Assembly: GCA_963650915.1 (NCBI GenBank)
Contig: CAVJMJ010000011.1
Coordinates: 16,554-80,553 of the forward strand
Source of the DNA: UBA4636 sp963650915
GTDB taxonomy: Bacteria > Bacillota > Clostridia > Christensenellales > Borkfalkiaceae
DNA: 64,000 nucleotides
Direction of reading: 5' to 3'
Shown here one piece after another: positions 44,608 through 52,010 of this stretch. The notes beneath the pieces were generated by a model. It was not told where the DNA came from, ran no database searches, and was given only the letters and a program-made list of their open reading frames with translations. Made by a program: the position numbers and the translations under genes. Every line of letters begins with the position of its first letter. The first letter of the stretch is position 1.

Positions 44608-45543
44608 TTATTTTTGCCATACAATTTTTCCGTCTTCGACGACGTAATTTTTAATTAACGAGTCGCCGTCGTACATCGAAACTTCCGCACTGCCCTCTTT
44701 CAAATAGCAAACGGGCGTCGAAGTAAAAACTTTATCCCCTTTGTTTACGTAAGAGTAATCGGCACCGGTTATTACCGTTTTGTAATTTTTACCGTGGCTT
44801 ATCACTATCGTGTATTTTTCATCCGACTTAATCGATTCCACAACGCCGTCCGCGGGGCTGTAAAGCGCACCCTTTGTCGTTATCTCCATAACGCCGTTTT
44901 CGATTACGATTTGGTTTTTAGTGGGAGCAAAAGCCTCGTACGCATCGTAAGTTTTGTCGTCTACCGCTTCGCTTTCCTCGCTTGCGAAAACCGATTTGAA
45001 CAAATTATTGATACCGCTGTCCTTCCAAAAAACGTTGGTAAGAAAAATTCCTATAACAAGCAGTAAAATTACGGCGACTTGAAACGACACCGCGTCGAAT
45101 TTTAATTTGCTTCTCTTTTGGGCTTTGTCTGCTTTAAGTTTGAAAATTTTCGTCCTTTCGTCGTCCGAAAATATATTTTTGTCTGCTTTTTCGCCCGATA
45201 ATTTTTTGTCCGCCCCGTCACGCAAAAGGTTTTTATCCGCCCCGGTTTTGTCGGTGCCGTCACGTAAAAGGTTTTCGTCTGTGTCGTTTTTATCGGTGCC
45301 GTCGATCCTTAAAACGGTTTCGTCCGCACCGTCGTTTTTTGTAAACAAACTAACCCTATCTTTTAAAAGTTTGCGATTTTTACCCTTACTTTTTATCCTT
45401 TTAGAAAGCCGTTTAAAAAACGATAAAATTCCGTTTGCCTTTAAAAAACGCTCTTGCTCCCGAGCGTCGGACGGTTTATCCGATAAAATTTGACAACTGT
45501 TTACGGGAATCTCTATCATTTCCGCGTAATCTTGACTTGACAT
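44608..45543 (-). CDS. spoIVFA: SpoIVFA-like membrane protein with degenerate M23 domain
   Basis: The 311-residue protein has a cytoplasmic N-terminal region with internal repeats (DGTDKNDTDENLLR, DGTDKTGADKNLLR, DGADKKLSGEK), one membrane helix (about 154-172) and an external lysostaphin-like M23 domain (YSPADGVVESIKS...GDKVFTSTPVCYLKEGS) lacking the zinc ligands. This matches SpoIVFA, which holds SpoIVFB inactive in the forespore outer membrane until signalled. It sits directly upstream of spoIVFB as in Bacillus. SD GAGGTG. The repeated linker is an expansion peculiar to this sequence. Confidence 0.85.
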   Translation of the reverse strand: MSSQDYAEMIEIPVNSCQILSDKPSDAREQERFLKANGILSFFKRLSKRIKSKGKNRKLLKDRVSLFTKNDGADETVLRIDGTDKNDTDENLLRDGTDKTGADKNLLRDGADKKLSGEKADKNIFSDDERTKIFKLKADKAQKRSKLKFDAVSFQVAVILLLVIGIFLTNVFWKDSGINNLFKSVFASEESEAVDDKTYDAYEAFAPTKNQIVIENGVMEITTKGALYSPADGVVESIKSDEKYTIVISHGKNYKTVITGADYSYVNKGDKVFTSTPVCYLKEGSAEVSMYDGDSLIKNYVVEDGKIVWQK

Positions 45544-45641
45544 GTTTCACCTCGATTTCAGTTTCTGATTTAATTTATGCGCCCGCCCATTTCTTTATAC
45601 TAAATTTTTCTCTTTTCTTTTATCTTTTGTCCCGCCGAGAT

Positions 45642-45755
45642 ATGACCATAGGTAACAGCGTTACTTCTATCGGTGATGAGGCTTTCTATTGTTGTAGCGG
45701 ACTTGAAACGGTTTACTATAAGGGCAGTGCGACGCAAACGACACAAGTAAAATAA
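45642..45755 (+). pseudogene. Fragment of a BspA-like leucine-rich-repeat gene
   Basis: A 37-residue frame (GNSVTSIGDEAFYCCSGLETVYYKG) is one LRR_5 repeat plus a short tail. No start context, signal peptide or further repeats are present, so it is probably the 3' remnant of a lost gene. Confidence 0.6.
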
Positions 45756-45765
45756 ACCACATAAA

Positions 45766-45848
45766 AACAAACCCGTGAAAAACGATAATCACCTTATAAA
45801 GCGTCTAACTTTTAGGGTGCCTATCGTGAATCACGGGTTTGTTTTTTC
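45766..45848. terminator. Long bulged inverted repeat after the LRR fragment
   Basis: AACAAACCCGTGA and TCACGGGTTTGTT are 13-bp arms enclosing a weaker inner stem (ACGATA/TATCGT). A T-rich run follows on the plus strand. It may be a terminator or a small hairpin element. Confidence 0.5.
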
Positions 45849-46576
45849 TTTTGCGGGTGGAAATTTGCCCACCGCATTAAAATAGTTAAGTTGTACTCTA
45901 CTTTAAATTAATTATGTTGTTCTCTGCTTTAAATTAGTTTCATCGGTCGGGAAAAATCTACATTATTCAACGTAACTTTTTATCGGCGGAATAGAGTGTT
46001 CTGTTTTTTCTATTTTTATTATATCACCCTTGCGGTCGAATTTCAATACTTTTTTGAAAAAAGTAACTTATTTTTTAATCGGTGGTTTTCAATATACGAT
46101 TTGCCTTTTTCGGACTTTTTGCTCGGGCTTTTGGCTCGGACTTTTGGCTTGGGCTTTTCGCTAAGTTATAACTATAAAAATGATAAGCATATAATTTTAC
46201 GATAAAAACAGTCAAATTTGCCCATTAAAAAACATAAATTTCTACGGTTAAAATAATAAAATCGAATAGATAAATCATAAAGTAAAATCGGCGGATTTTG
46301 CCGATTAGTAATCATAAAATCTAACAAAAAGTCCCTCTATAGGTCGATTATCGGCACTTTTTAGTAATGTTGAGCGATAGCAAGGCTTCCTTGTGTAAAG
46401 GTAAGTAGGCGTAAAGCAAACAGCACACTGTGTTATCCGCTTAACGCCTACGCGCCACTACCTCATGAAGGCAAAAGCGAAACGATAAATTATATATCAG
46501 GCGTCACTTTTTTTGCGGTGGTTGTTACATTAACTTACTTTTAACCGCTTATTTGCGTTGGGCTTTTTTTAAAAAA
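45849..46576. other. AT-rich boundary region between core genes and the surface locus
   Basis: No gene seen. It contains a dispersed-repeat copy (46327-46360) and the first member of the MITE-like hairpin family (about 46383-46475, with CAAACAGCACACTGTG and the ends AAGGCTTCC/GAAGGC). Confidence 0.5.
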
Positions 46577-46599
46577 TTTTGTAAAATTGTATTACAAAA
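46577..46599. promoter_or_regulatory. Perfect inverted repeat upstream of the recombinase gene
   Basis: TTTTGTAA (46577-46584) and TTACAAAA (46592-46599), 7 bp apart, end 20 bp before the ATG. Likely operator or promoter-overlapping site. Confidence 0.55.
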
Positions 46600-46619
46600 G
46601 AAAAAGGAGTGATAAACCT

Positions 46620-47531
46620 ATGAAAAACAAAGAATGGCTCAACATTTGGCTTGAAAATTACATTAAGCCAACGGCAAAACTTCGCACCTATGAAAGTTAC
46701 AAAAACATCGTTCACAACAAAATCAGCGGTGCGTTGGCAGAAAAAGAACTCGGCGAAATTTCTACGCTCGATATTCAGCAACTCGTAACAAAACTGTTGC
46801 GTGACGGAATTGCCGCAAGTTCGATAAACACGATAATCTCTGTTTTGCAAAATTCCTTGCAAAGTGCGATGATGCTCGGTTACTTGGAAAATAACGTCGT
46901 CAAAAACGTCAAGCGACCGAAAAGCACGGGGAAAGAAGTCACCTGCTTTACCCTGTACGAGCAAAGAAAAATCGAATGTGCGATACTCGACGATCCCCGT
47001 CCGAAAATGTTCGGCGTAATTTTATGTCTGTACACCGGGCTTAGAATCGGCGAACTTTTATCCCTCACCTGGGCAGATATCGACATGCAAAAATGCGTCT
47101 TATCGGTAAACAGAACTTGCTACGACAAGCAGATGGAACACGGCTATAAGCGAATTTTAGGCGAACCCAAAACGACGTCGTCTAAACGCAAAATTCCACT
47201 ACCGACACAACTTATCCCCTACCTTAGAAAGCTGAAAAAGTCGGAAAAAAGCAAATACGTAGTGTCATTTCACGGTCAACCCATCGGAATGCGATCCTAT
47301 CAACGCAGTTTTGCGCTGTTGCTTAACAAAATAAACGTCAAGCATAAATGCTTCCATTCACTGCGCCACACCTTTGCGACACGGGCTTTGGAATGCGGAA
47401 TGGACGTAAAAACGCTGTCTGAAATTTTAGGTCACAAAAGCGCGACGATAACCTTAAACAAGTACGCGCATTCCCTTTTCGAACACAAAAAAAATATGAT
47501 GGATAGACTTGGAGAAATATTCATGCAATAA
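46620..47531 (+). CDS. Tyrosine recombinase, probable DNA invertase of the adjacent switch
   Basis: The 303-residue protein starts at ATG 46620 with SD AAGGAG. The N-terminal SAM-like arm-binding domain covers about 1-100. The catalytic domain has Arg142 (TGLRIGE), a lysine near 184-191 (PKTTSSKRKI), His246 and Arg249 (HSLRH), His272 (LGHKS) and the nucleophile Tyr282 (NKYAH). All residues needed for strand exchange are present. No excisionase, relaxase or phage gene is nearby. Two inverted 27-bp sites typical of tyrosine recombinases lie 66-250 bp downstream, so inversion of that segment is its likely job rather than integration. Confidence 0.92.
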   Translation: MKNKEWLNIWLENYIKPTAKLRTYESYKNIVHNKISGALAEKELGEISTLDIQQLVTKLLRDGIAASSINTIISVLQNSLQSAMMLGYLENNVVKNVKRPKSTGKEVTCFTLYEQRKIECAILDDPRPKMFGVILCLYTGLRIGELLSLTWADIDMQKCVLSVNRTCYDKQMEHGYKRILGEPKTTSSKRKIPLPTQLIPYLRKLKKSEKSKYVVSFHGQPIGMRSYQRSFALLLNKINVKHKCFHSLRHTFATRALECGMDVKTLSEILGHKSATITLNKYAHSLFEHKKNMMDRLGEIFMQ

Positions 47532-47537
47532 AAAGAA

Positions 47538-47557
47538 AACAAGGCAAAAACCTTGTT
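47538..47557. terminator. Bidirectional terminator after the recombinase gene
   Basis: AACAAGG/CCTTGTT stem. T-rich flanks are better on the minus strand (TTCTTTTT). It would stop leftward transcripts from the switch promoter before they enter the recombinase gene. Confidence 0.5.
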
Positions 47558-47597
47558 AAAATGCCGAATTTTTGGTTTTTTTTGTTTATGAATACTC

Positions 47598-47624
47598 GTT
47601 CATCTAATATGCCATTAGATGAAC
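47598..47624 (+). repeat. Left inversion site (IR-L)
   Basis: Arms GTTCATCTAA and TTAGATGAAC flank the 7-bp core TATGCCA. It is the exact reverse complement of the site at 47755-47781. Confidence 0.93.
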
Positions 47625-47754
47625 TTTATGTGAAAATTGTAACAAAAAAAACGCCTCGTGTCAATGAATATTAGCATCTTTTTTAAATTTTTAGATAATT
47701 TTTACTAATAATTTTTATTAATATAAATATTATACACGCGTATGCGCCCCCGAC
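47625..47754. promoter_or_regulatory. 130-bp invertible segment
   Basis: AT-rich segment enclosed by the two inverted 27-bp sites, carrying one full sigma-A promoter near its left end that reads leftward. No reading frame of note. Inversion would place the promoter next to the right site, reading toward the surface operon. Confidence 0.8.
47636..47664 (-). promoter_or_regulatory. Switch promoter (currently pointing left)
   Basis: TTGACA (47659-47664), 17 bp, TACAAT (47636-47641) on the minus strand. Predicted start about 47629, 5 bp inside IR-L. It has the same -35/-10 pair as the promoter at 1898-1926. Confidence 0.88.
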
Positions 47755-47781
47755 GTTCATCTAATGGCATATTAGATGAAC
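47755..47781 (-). repeat. Right inversion site (IR-R)
   Basis: Arms GTTCATCTAA and TTAGATGAAC flank the core TGGCATA. The core is the reverse complement of the left core, fixing inverted orientation. Confidence 0.93.
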
Positions 47782-47820
47782 GCGGCAAGGGGGGCAACGC
47801 TCGTCGGTGGCGACAAAAAA

Positions 47821-47857
47821 AACGCAATAAATTTACTCAAAACAATTGCGGTTTTTT
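47821..47857. terminator. Possible terminator downstream of IR-R
   Basis: AACGCAAT pairs with ATTGCGGTT (one bulge), followed by TTTTTT. T's are also present on the minus-strand side. Moderate strength. The sequence up to 48045 has other imperfect hairpins and no gene. Confidence 0.45.
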
Positions 47858-48045
47858 AAACTTCGGCGACGAAAAAAAGCCCGCCCAACATGCCAAAGCA
47901 AAACGCCGAGCACTGTATCGCATAATAGCCCTTTGCGTTACACGGCAACGAAAAACAACGTTTGGCATTACACTGCAAAAGTTGTTTTAAAACCCTTGGC
48001 GATATGGCAAAGGTTTTTAAACCGTTCCGCCGTAGGTCAATTTAA

Positions 48046-48124
48046 TATCGGTAAACCCGCCGAAAGACGGGGGCACAAAGCCATATGGGACTAAGACCGC
48101 AAGGTTATGTCAGCCGGTTGCCTT
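48046..48124 (+). ncRNA. Cyclic-di-GMP class I (GEMM) riboswitch
   Basis: The order of conserved GEMM-I elements is complete: GGTAAACC, a hairpin capped by a GAAA tetraloop (CCGCCGAAAGACGG), the GCACAAAGCCA segment, GGGACTAAGACC with its own tetraloop hairpin (ACCGCAAGGTT), then TCAGCCGGTTGCC closing P1 with the 5' GGTAAACC side. It reads on the plus strand toward the TasA-like/SipW genes and would be transcribed from the switch promoter after inversion. Confidence 0.9.
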
Positions 48125-48203
48125 CAAAGCGATTTGATGAAAGTCACTTCATTTTGATGTTGAAAAAAAGCGCGTAAAAGCGTTTTTTGGCATATTCCGA
48201 AAT

Positions 48204-48238
48204 CCCGTTTGGTTTTAAGACAACCGAAGGGGTTTTTT
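48204..48238 (+). terminator. Intrinsic terminator in the riboswitch expression platform
   Basis: CCCGTTTGGTT (48204-48214) pairs with AACCGAAGGGG (48222-48232) with one mismatch, followed by six T. AACCG in the 3' arm could instead pair with CGGTT of the aptamer P1, giving a simple antiterminator. Confidence 0.75.
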
Positions 48239-48676
48239 GTATTTCGGGTTTTTGTATTCGGCAGTCGGCAGTCTGCATTTGCCGGTCGCCGGTCGTCAGT
48301 CGGCATTAGGCTTTCGGGTTCGGTTTTAAAAATTTGTATTCGGCAACGTAACCCCTACCACAAGTCACGGCGCACTATGTCGGCAAATGATATACAATAT
48401 CCCCTATCCCCTATTACGGGATAGCACCACGCAACAACAAAACAACAAAACAAAAGATAAATAAACGCTTTTCCGAAAAAACGAAAGCCAAAAACGGAAA
48501 ACGCAGAAAAAGCAAATACGCAATAAACAAAACTACGCAACGCAACAAAAAAACGATTCCACTACCGCATAAAACGCAAAAAGCGAAAAAACGATTCCAC
48601 AAACAAAACAAAAACAAAACAAAACAAAAACAAAACAAAAACAAAACAAACAAAAGAAAAATAAAAATAAAGGAGG
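48239..48676 (+). promoter_or_regulatory. Long leader of the SipW operon with A/C-rich unstructured tract
   Basis: No two-box promoter is visible here. From 48420 the leader becomes almost free of G and T, with AACAAAACAAAAAC repeats (48600-48655) and a strong SD AGGAGG (48671-48676). The phrase GATAGCACCACGCAAC (48421) recurs upstream of other surface genes at about 52819 and, shortened, at 58107. Confidence 0.55.
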
Positions 48677-48683
48677 ATTGACT

Positions 48684-49184
48684 ATGGGTAAAAAAATCAG
48701 ATACATACTGGTCATATTGTGTGTAGCCTTAGCCTTCATCGGCATTTTGACGTACGCACTGATGGCCGAAGGCAACAAACTGCTTGAAAACACGACCATT
48801 GACGTCAAGGGCGACACAACGACGACCTTAAAAGCAGAGATAGACAACTTGTACCCGGGGAGCGTAAACGAATACGCGATACATTTAAACGGCGACCAAG
48901 CCGACGAATTTTACGTAACCCTGTCCTTTAACGAAAGTTTGATAAAAAAACTTTTCGGCGGTAACAAGTTAAAAGATTACATCGCCGTAAAGGTAGTTTG
49001 CGGTACTCAAACGATAGAAAAACCGCTAAAAGACCTTATAGACGGCAAAGAGAAGATATCTCTCGGTCAGAACGCTTCGGAAATAAAAATCATCTACACA
49101 ATGGACCTCGACGCCGGTAACGACACTCAAGGCGCATCGGTAGATTTCAGTGTAAAACTAACAATAAAAAGGATTTCAGGATAA
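48684..49184 (+). CDS. TasA/TapA-like secreted or membrane-anchored protein
   Basis: The start is ATG 48684, 7 nt after SD AGGAGG (166 residues). An N-terminal hydrophobic segment (about 5-26) is followed by a beta-sandwich-like domain with the TasA-family phrase LYPGSVNEYAIHLNGDQ and a C-terminal SVDFSVKLTIKRISG strand. It is the first gene of the sipW operon and lies 3 bp before sipW, a position held by TapA-like assembly factors in Bacillus. Its signal region (ILTYALMAEG) differs from the SipW-dependent type of the later genes, so it may remain membrane-anchored. Confidence 0.65.
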   Translation: MGKKIRYILVILCVALAFIGILTYALMAEGNKLLENTTIDVKGDTTTTLKAEIDNLYPGSVNEYAIHLNGDQADEFYVTLSFNESLIKKLFGGNKLKDYIAVKVVCGTQTIEKPLKDLIDGKEKISLGQNASEIKIIYTMDLDAGNDTQGASVDFSVKLTIKRISG

Positions 49185-49187
49185 TTT

Positions 49188-50255
49188 ATGGCAAACGACA
49201 CCCCTAAAAACGACGCAAAAACAGATCTCGACCCCAAAACAGACAACAAAGACATGAACGCAGACAATTTACAAAAAGACAATTTACAAAAAGACGATTT
49301 AAAAAAAGAAAATTCCGACAAAGAAAATTTAGAAAATACGGAAAAAGACAATTCGGATAAAGAAAATTCCGACAACAAAAATCAAAGCCAATCGGAGCAA
49401 GTTAAACCGAAGAAGCAAAAACCGACCGTCGGCAAAGTTTTAGCCGTAATAGGCAACGTAGTGCTATACGTACTTATAGCGATAGTACTGTTCGTGCTAA
49501 TCGTGAGTATAACGTCCAAAAAAGACAGTGACGGGACGGCGACGATATTCGGCATACAAATGCGTTTTGTCAAATCGAGTTCAATGGAAGCCTGTGACCA
49601 AACCGACGTATCGGCGTACAAAATTAAGAGCATCAAAGTCAAGTCATGCGTATTCATAAACGTAATGCCGACAGAAGAGCCTGCGCGAGACGAGTGGTTA
49701 AAGACGGTGAAAGTCGGTGACGTGCTTACCTTCAAATACGTTTACACCAAGCAAGAGGTTATAACCCACCGTGTCGTCAAAATAGAAGAAAAATCGACGG
49801 GCGGATACATCATAACCTTAGAGGGTGACAACAAAGCGTCCGAAGACAGTAAGCTTTTACAACAAGTCATAGACACGTCGCAAATGGACAGTGACGACAT
49901 CTCAAAAAGTTCTAATTATATAATAGGTCGTGTAACGGGTCAAAGTTACCTGCTCGGCTTATTGGTATATTCCTTTAAGACGCCTGTCGGAATAGTTTGT
50001 TTCGTGCTTGTTCCCTGCCTTATCATGATAGCCCTGCAGATTATGCGAATCGTCAAAGTCGTGAATTCCGACAAGACAGAGAAAGCGGCTAAGGAAAAGC
50101 AAAATCAGGCAAACGAAATCGAAGAGTTGAAGCGTCAACTTGCAGCCCTTCAAACCGGCACGCCCGCACCCGAAAAATCGGACGGAAGTCCTTCTTCCGT
50201 AGACCCGTCGGACTCTGCCGATAAAACCGAAAACCAGACGGAAAACGGGCAATAA
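49188..50255 (+). CDS. sipW: SipW-type (ER-type) signal peptidase I
   Basis: The 355-residue S26B protease has an Asn/Asp/Lys-rich cytoplasmic N-terminus with short repeats (residues 1-75), a membrane helix (about 84-108), the catalytic serine Ser132 in SSSME and the catalytic histidine His194 in THRVV, which replaces the usual lysine. The conserved LEGDN follows at 211-215, then a second helix (about 254-288) and a C-terminal coiled coil with a Pro/Ser-rich tail. SipW enzymes process TasA-type fibre proteins with special signal peptides, four of which are encoded downstream. It is larger than Bacillus SipW (about 190) because of both tails. Confidence 0.92.
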   Translation: MANDTPKNDAKTDLDPKTDNKDMNADNLQKDNLQKDDLKKENSDKENLENTEKDNSDKENSDNKNQSQSEQVKPKKQKPTVGKVLAVIGNVVLYVLIAIVLFVLIVSITSKKDSDGTATIFGIQMRFVKSSSMEACDQTDVSAYKIKSIKVKSCVFINVMPTEEPARDEWLKTVKVGDVLTFKYVYTKQEVITHRVVKIEEKSTGGYIITLEGDNKASEDSKLLQQVIDTSQMDSDDISKSSNYIIGRVTGQSYLLGLLVYSFKTPVGIVCFVLVPCLIMIALQIMRIVKVVNSDKTEKAAKEKQNQANEIEELKRQLAALQTGTPAPEKSDGSPSSVDPSDSADKTENQTENGQ

Positions 50256-50636
50256 TCAAATATTAAAGGGCGTAAAAAGCATAAAAAAGGCATAAATTTA
50301 GCCTTTAAATACATAAAAAAGCAACAGACTTAAAACTTAAAGGACTTGAAAAAGTCAACGGCTAAAGGTTTAAATGGCTGTAAAAAGCGCATAAAAACAA
50401 GTCTTTAAAGCCTTGAAAAAGGCTTTAAAAGTCCGAAATGCGAAGTCTTAAAGTCTTAACGCACAAAGGCGCAAAAGCCTTAAAGGGCTAAGGTAGCTTG
50501 CCTTAATAAATAAAAAAAGGTGCAAAAAAAGCCCGAAGGGCGCACCCCCCCAAAAAAAAACAAGTAAAAAAACATCGGAAAAACACCAATTCTGCCCGCA
50601 AATCGGGCAGGTGGAGATAAAAAAAGGAGGAATTTT
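50256..50636. other. Purine-rich spacer with short hairpins
   Basis: It contains AAAGCCTT/AAGGCTTT (about 50408-50425) and TGCCCG/CGGGCA (about 50596-50612) hairpins in A-rich sequence built from AAAGGC-type words. A strong SD AAGGAGG lies at its end. No gene. Confidence 0.5.
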
Positions 50637-51347
50637 ATGTACACAGTAATAATACTGCTTATTTCGGTCGTTCTCGTTATAGGTATCTTCTGCGTAGTAG
50701 TGGTATGTCGCGATATCATAAAAGAAGGGCGTGAAAAAAAGCAACCCGAAGAGTCGGCGCAAACGCCCTCCGAGCCCGCCAAAACCGAGCCTGAGCCGCA
50801 GCCCGAACCTCAGCCCGAGCCGCAGCCCGAGGCGGACGACGTTACCGTAACGCTTGACGAACCTATGATCGAGCCTATGGAACCAATCGAGCCTTACGAC
50901 GACAAAACGGTTGCGTTTTCGGCGGAAAAGGAAACGCTTGACGAAAAGTACCTTGCGCTCTCGTCCGAATTCAAAGGTTATTATGACGAAATCGTGCGAC
51001 ACGCTAACACGGTAGAAGGCGTAAAACGTTACAAAAACGCCAACTACGAAGAGTACAAAGTCGGTGCAAACCGTCTTGTGCGCTTAAAAATCAAACGTGG
51101 CGTAATAGTTTGCGAATTCACCATATCGAACCTTCAATTCAAAAACTACGTAAGCGACAACAAAGTTACGGTAAAGCAAGCGCCCGCTGCCATTAAAGTA
51201 ACGGACAAAGCCGCTTTATCCGCCGCAAAAGACAGTATCGACATAGCCGTTCAAACCATTGAAGAAGAAAAGGCTTACAAAAAAGAGCAAGCCAAAATTC
51301 GCCGTGCCGAACGTCGCAAACAACAAAAAGAAGCCCTCGAAGGCTAA
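50637..51347 (+). CDS. Single-pass membrane protein with Pro-Glu repeat linker, unknown function
   Basis: The 236-residue protein has an N-terminal helix (3-25), a cytoplasmic linker with PEPQ repeats (EPQPEPQPEPQPE near 53-65) and EPMIEPMEPIEP, and a folded domain (about 105-185: YKVGANRLVRLKIKRGVIVCEFTI) that weakly recalls a clostridial domain with a 'GRKTLAKI.IRGK' core. It ends in a basic coiled coil (KEQAKIRRAERRKQQKE). It probably assists secretion or assembly of the locus products; that is inference from position after sipW. Confidence 0.7.
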   Translation: MYTVIILLISVVLVIGIFCVVVVCRDIIKEGREKKQPEESAQTPSEPAKTEPEPQPEPQPEPQPEADDVTVTLDEPMIEPMEPIEPYDDKTVAFSAEKETLDEKYLALSSEFKGYYDEIVRHANTVEGVKRYKNANYEEYKVGANRLVRLKIKRGVIVCEFTISNLQFKNYVSDNKVTVKQAPAAIKVTDKAALSAAKDSIDIAVQTIEEEKAYKKEQAKIRRAERRKQQKEALEG

Positions 51348-51360
51348 TTCATTAAGCGTC

Positions 51361-51510
51361 AGCAAGGCTTCCTTGTGCAAAGGAAGCTGTCGGCTTCGCC
51401 GACTGAAGGATTGACCTACATAAAGGCTCCACCTGGTAGGGGGAGCTGTCGCGTAGCGACTGAGGAGGTTGGACGGTTTATATAACCGTAAAGTTTATAT
51501 TAACTCCCCT
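51361..51510. repeat. MITE-like hairpin element, family A, copy 1
   Basis: Compound copy with GGCTCCACCTGGTAGGGG and the inner phrase GAGGAGGTTGGACGG plus TTTATATAACCG. The right arm is incomplete. Confidence 0.6.
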
Positions 51511-51517
51511 CGGTATT

Positions 51518-51602
51518 GTCATGTTGAGCGGAGCCGTAAGGCGCAGTCGAAACATCCAGGCGTCAGCCGCATCTATATAATATTGTATATCCTTGTGAGC
51601 GA
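51518..51602. repeat. REP-like element, family B, copy 1
   Basis: Begins GTCATGTTGAGCGGAGCC and contains GCAGTCGAAACATC and CGCATCTATATAATATTG. The right end is missing here. Related copies are at 52011, 57622, 58371 and 63958. Confidence 0.6.
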
Positions 51603-51604
51603 AA

Positions 51605-51967
51605 GCCTTCACCTGGTAGGGGTGCGTAGGCGTTAAGCGGATAACACAGTGTGTTGTCCGTAGCCGTAGCCCGAGGCTTAAATAGCCGAGGCGGACAGGT
51701 GGCAGTCGTAGACTGACTGAAGGATTGACCTGTCAGAAAGCCTTCACCTGGTAGGGGTGCGTAGGCGTTAAACAAACAGCACAGTGCGCTGTTTGTAGCC
51801 GAAGCCCGAGGCTTAAATAGCCGAGGCGGGAGGTGGCACGCGTCAGCGTGACGGATGAGGTTGGACGGATTATATAACCGCAAAGTTTATATAAACCCTT
51901 AACGCCGATATTCATCGGCTACACCTCATCAGTCAACAAGTTGACAGCTTCCCCTCAAGGTGAAGCC
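51605..51967. repeat. Two adjacent family A elements
   Basis: Starts GCCTTCACCTGGTAGGGG at 51605 and again at 51740. Inner modules fold as AAACAGC/GCTGTTT and CGAGGCT/AGCCGAG hairpins. The right end is CCCCTCAAGGTGAAGCC. No coding sequence. Confidence 0.7.
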
Positions 51968-52010
51968 TTACAAAAGACGCTCAGGATGACCCTAGCGGAA
52001 GGATTGACCC

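Noticed and set aside
46620..47781. Integrase plus att sites of a prophage or integrative element
   Set aside because: The two sites are inverted and only 130 bp apart, so recombination would invert, not excise. No phage, relaxase or excisionase genes are visible.
47821..48045. A second c-di-GMP aptamer upstream of the first
   Set aside because: Words such as GCAAAGC occur, but the ordered GEMM blocks and tetraloop hairpins are missing.
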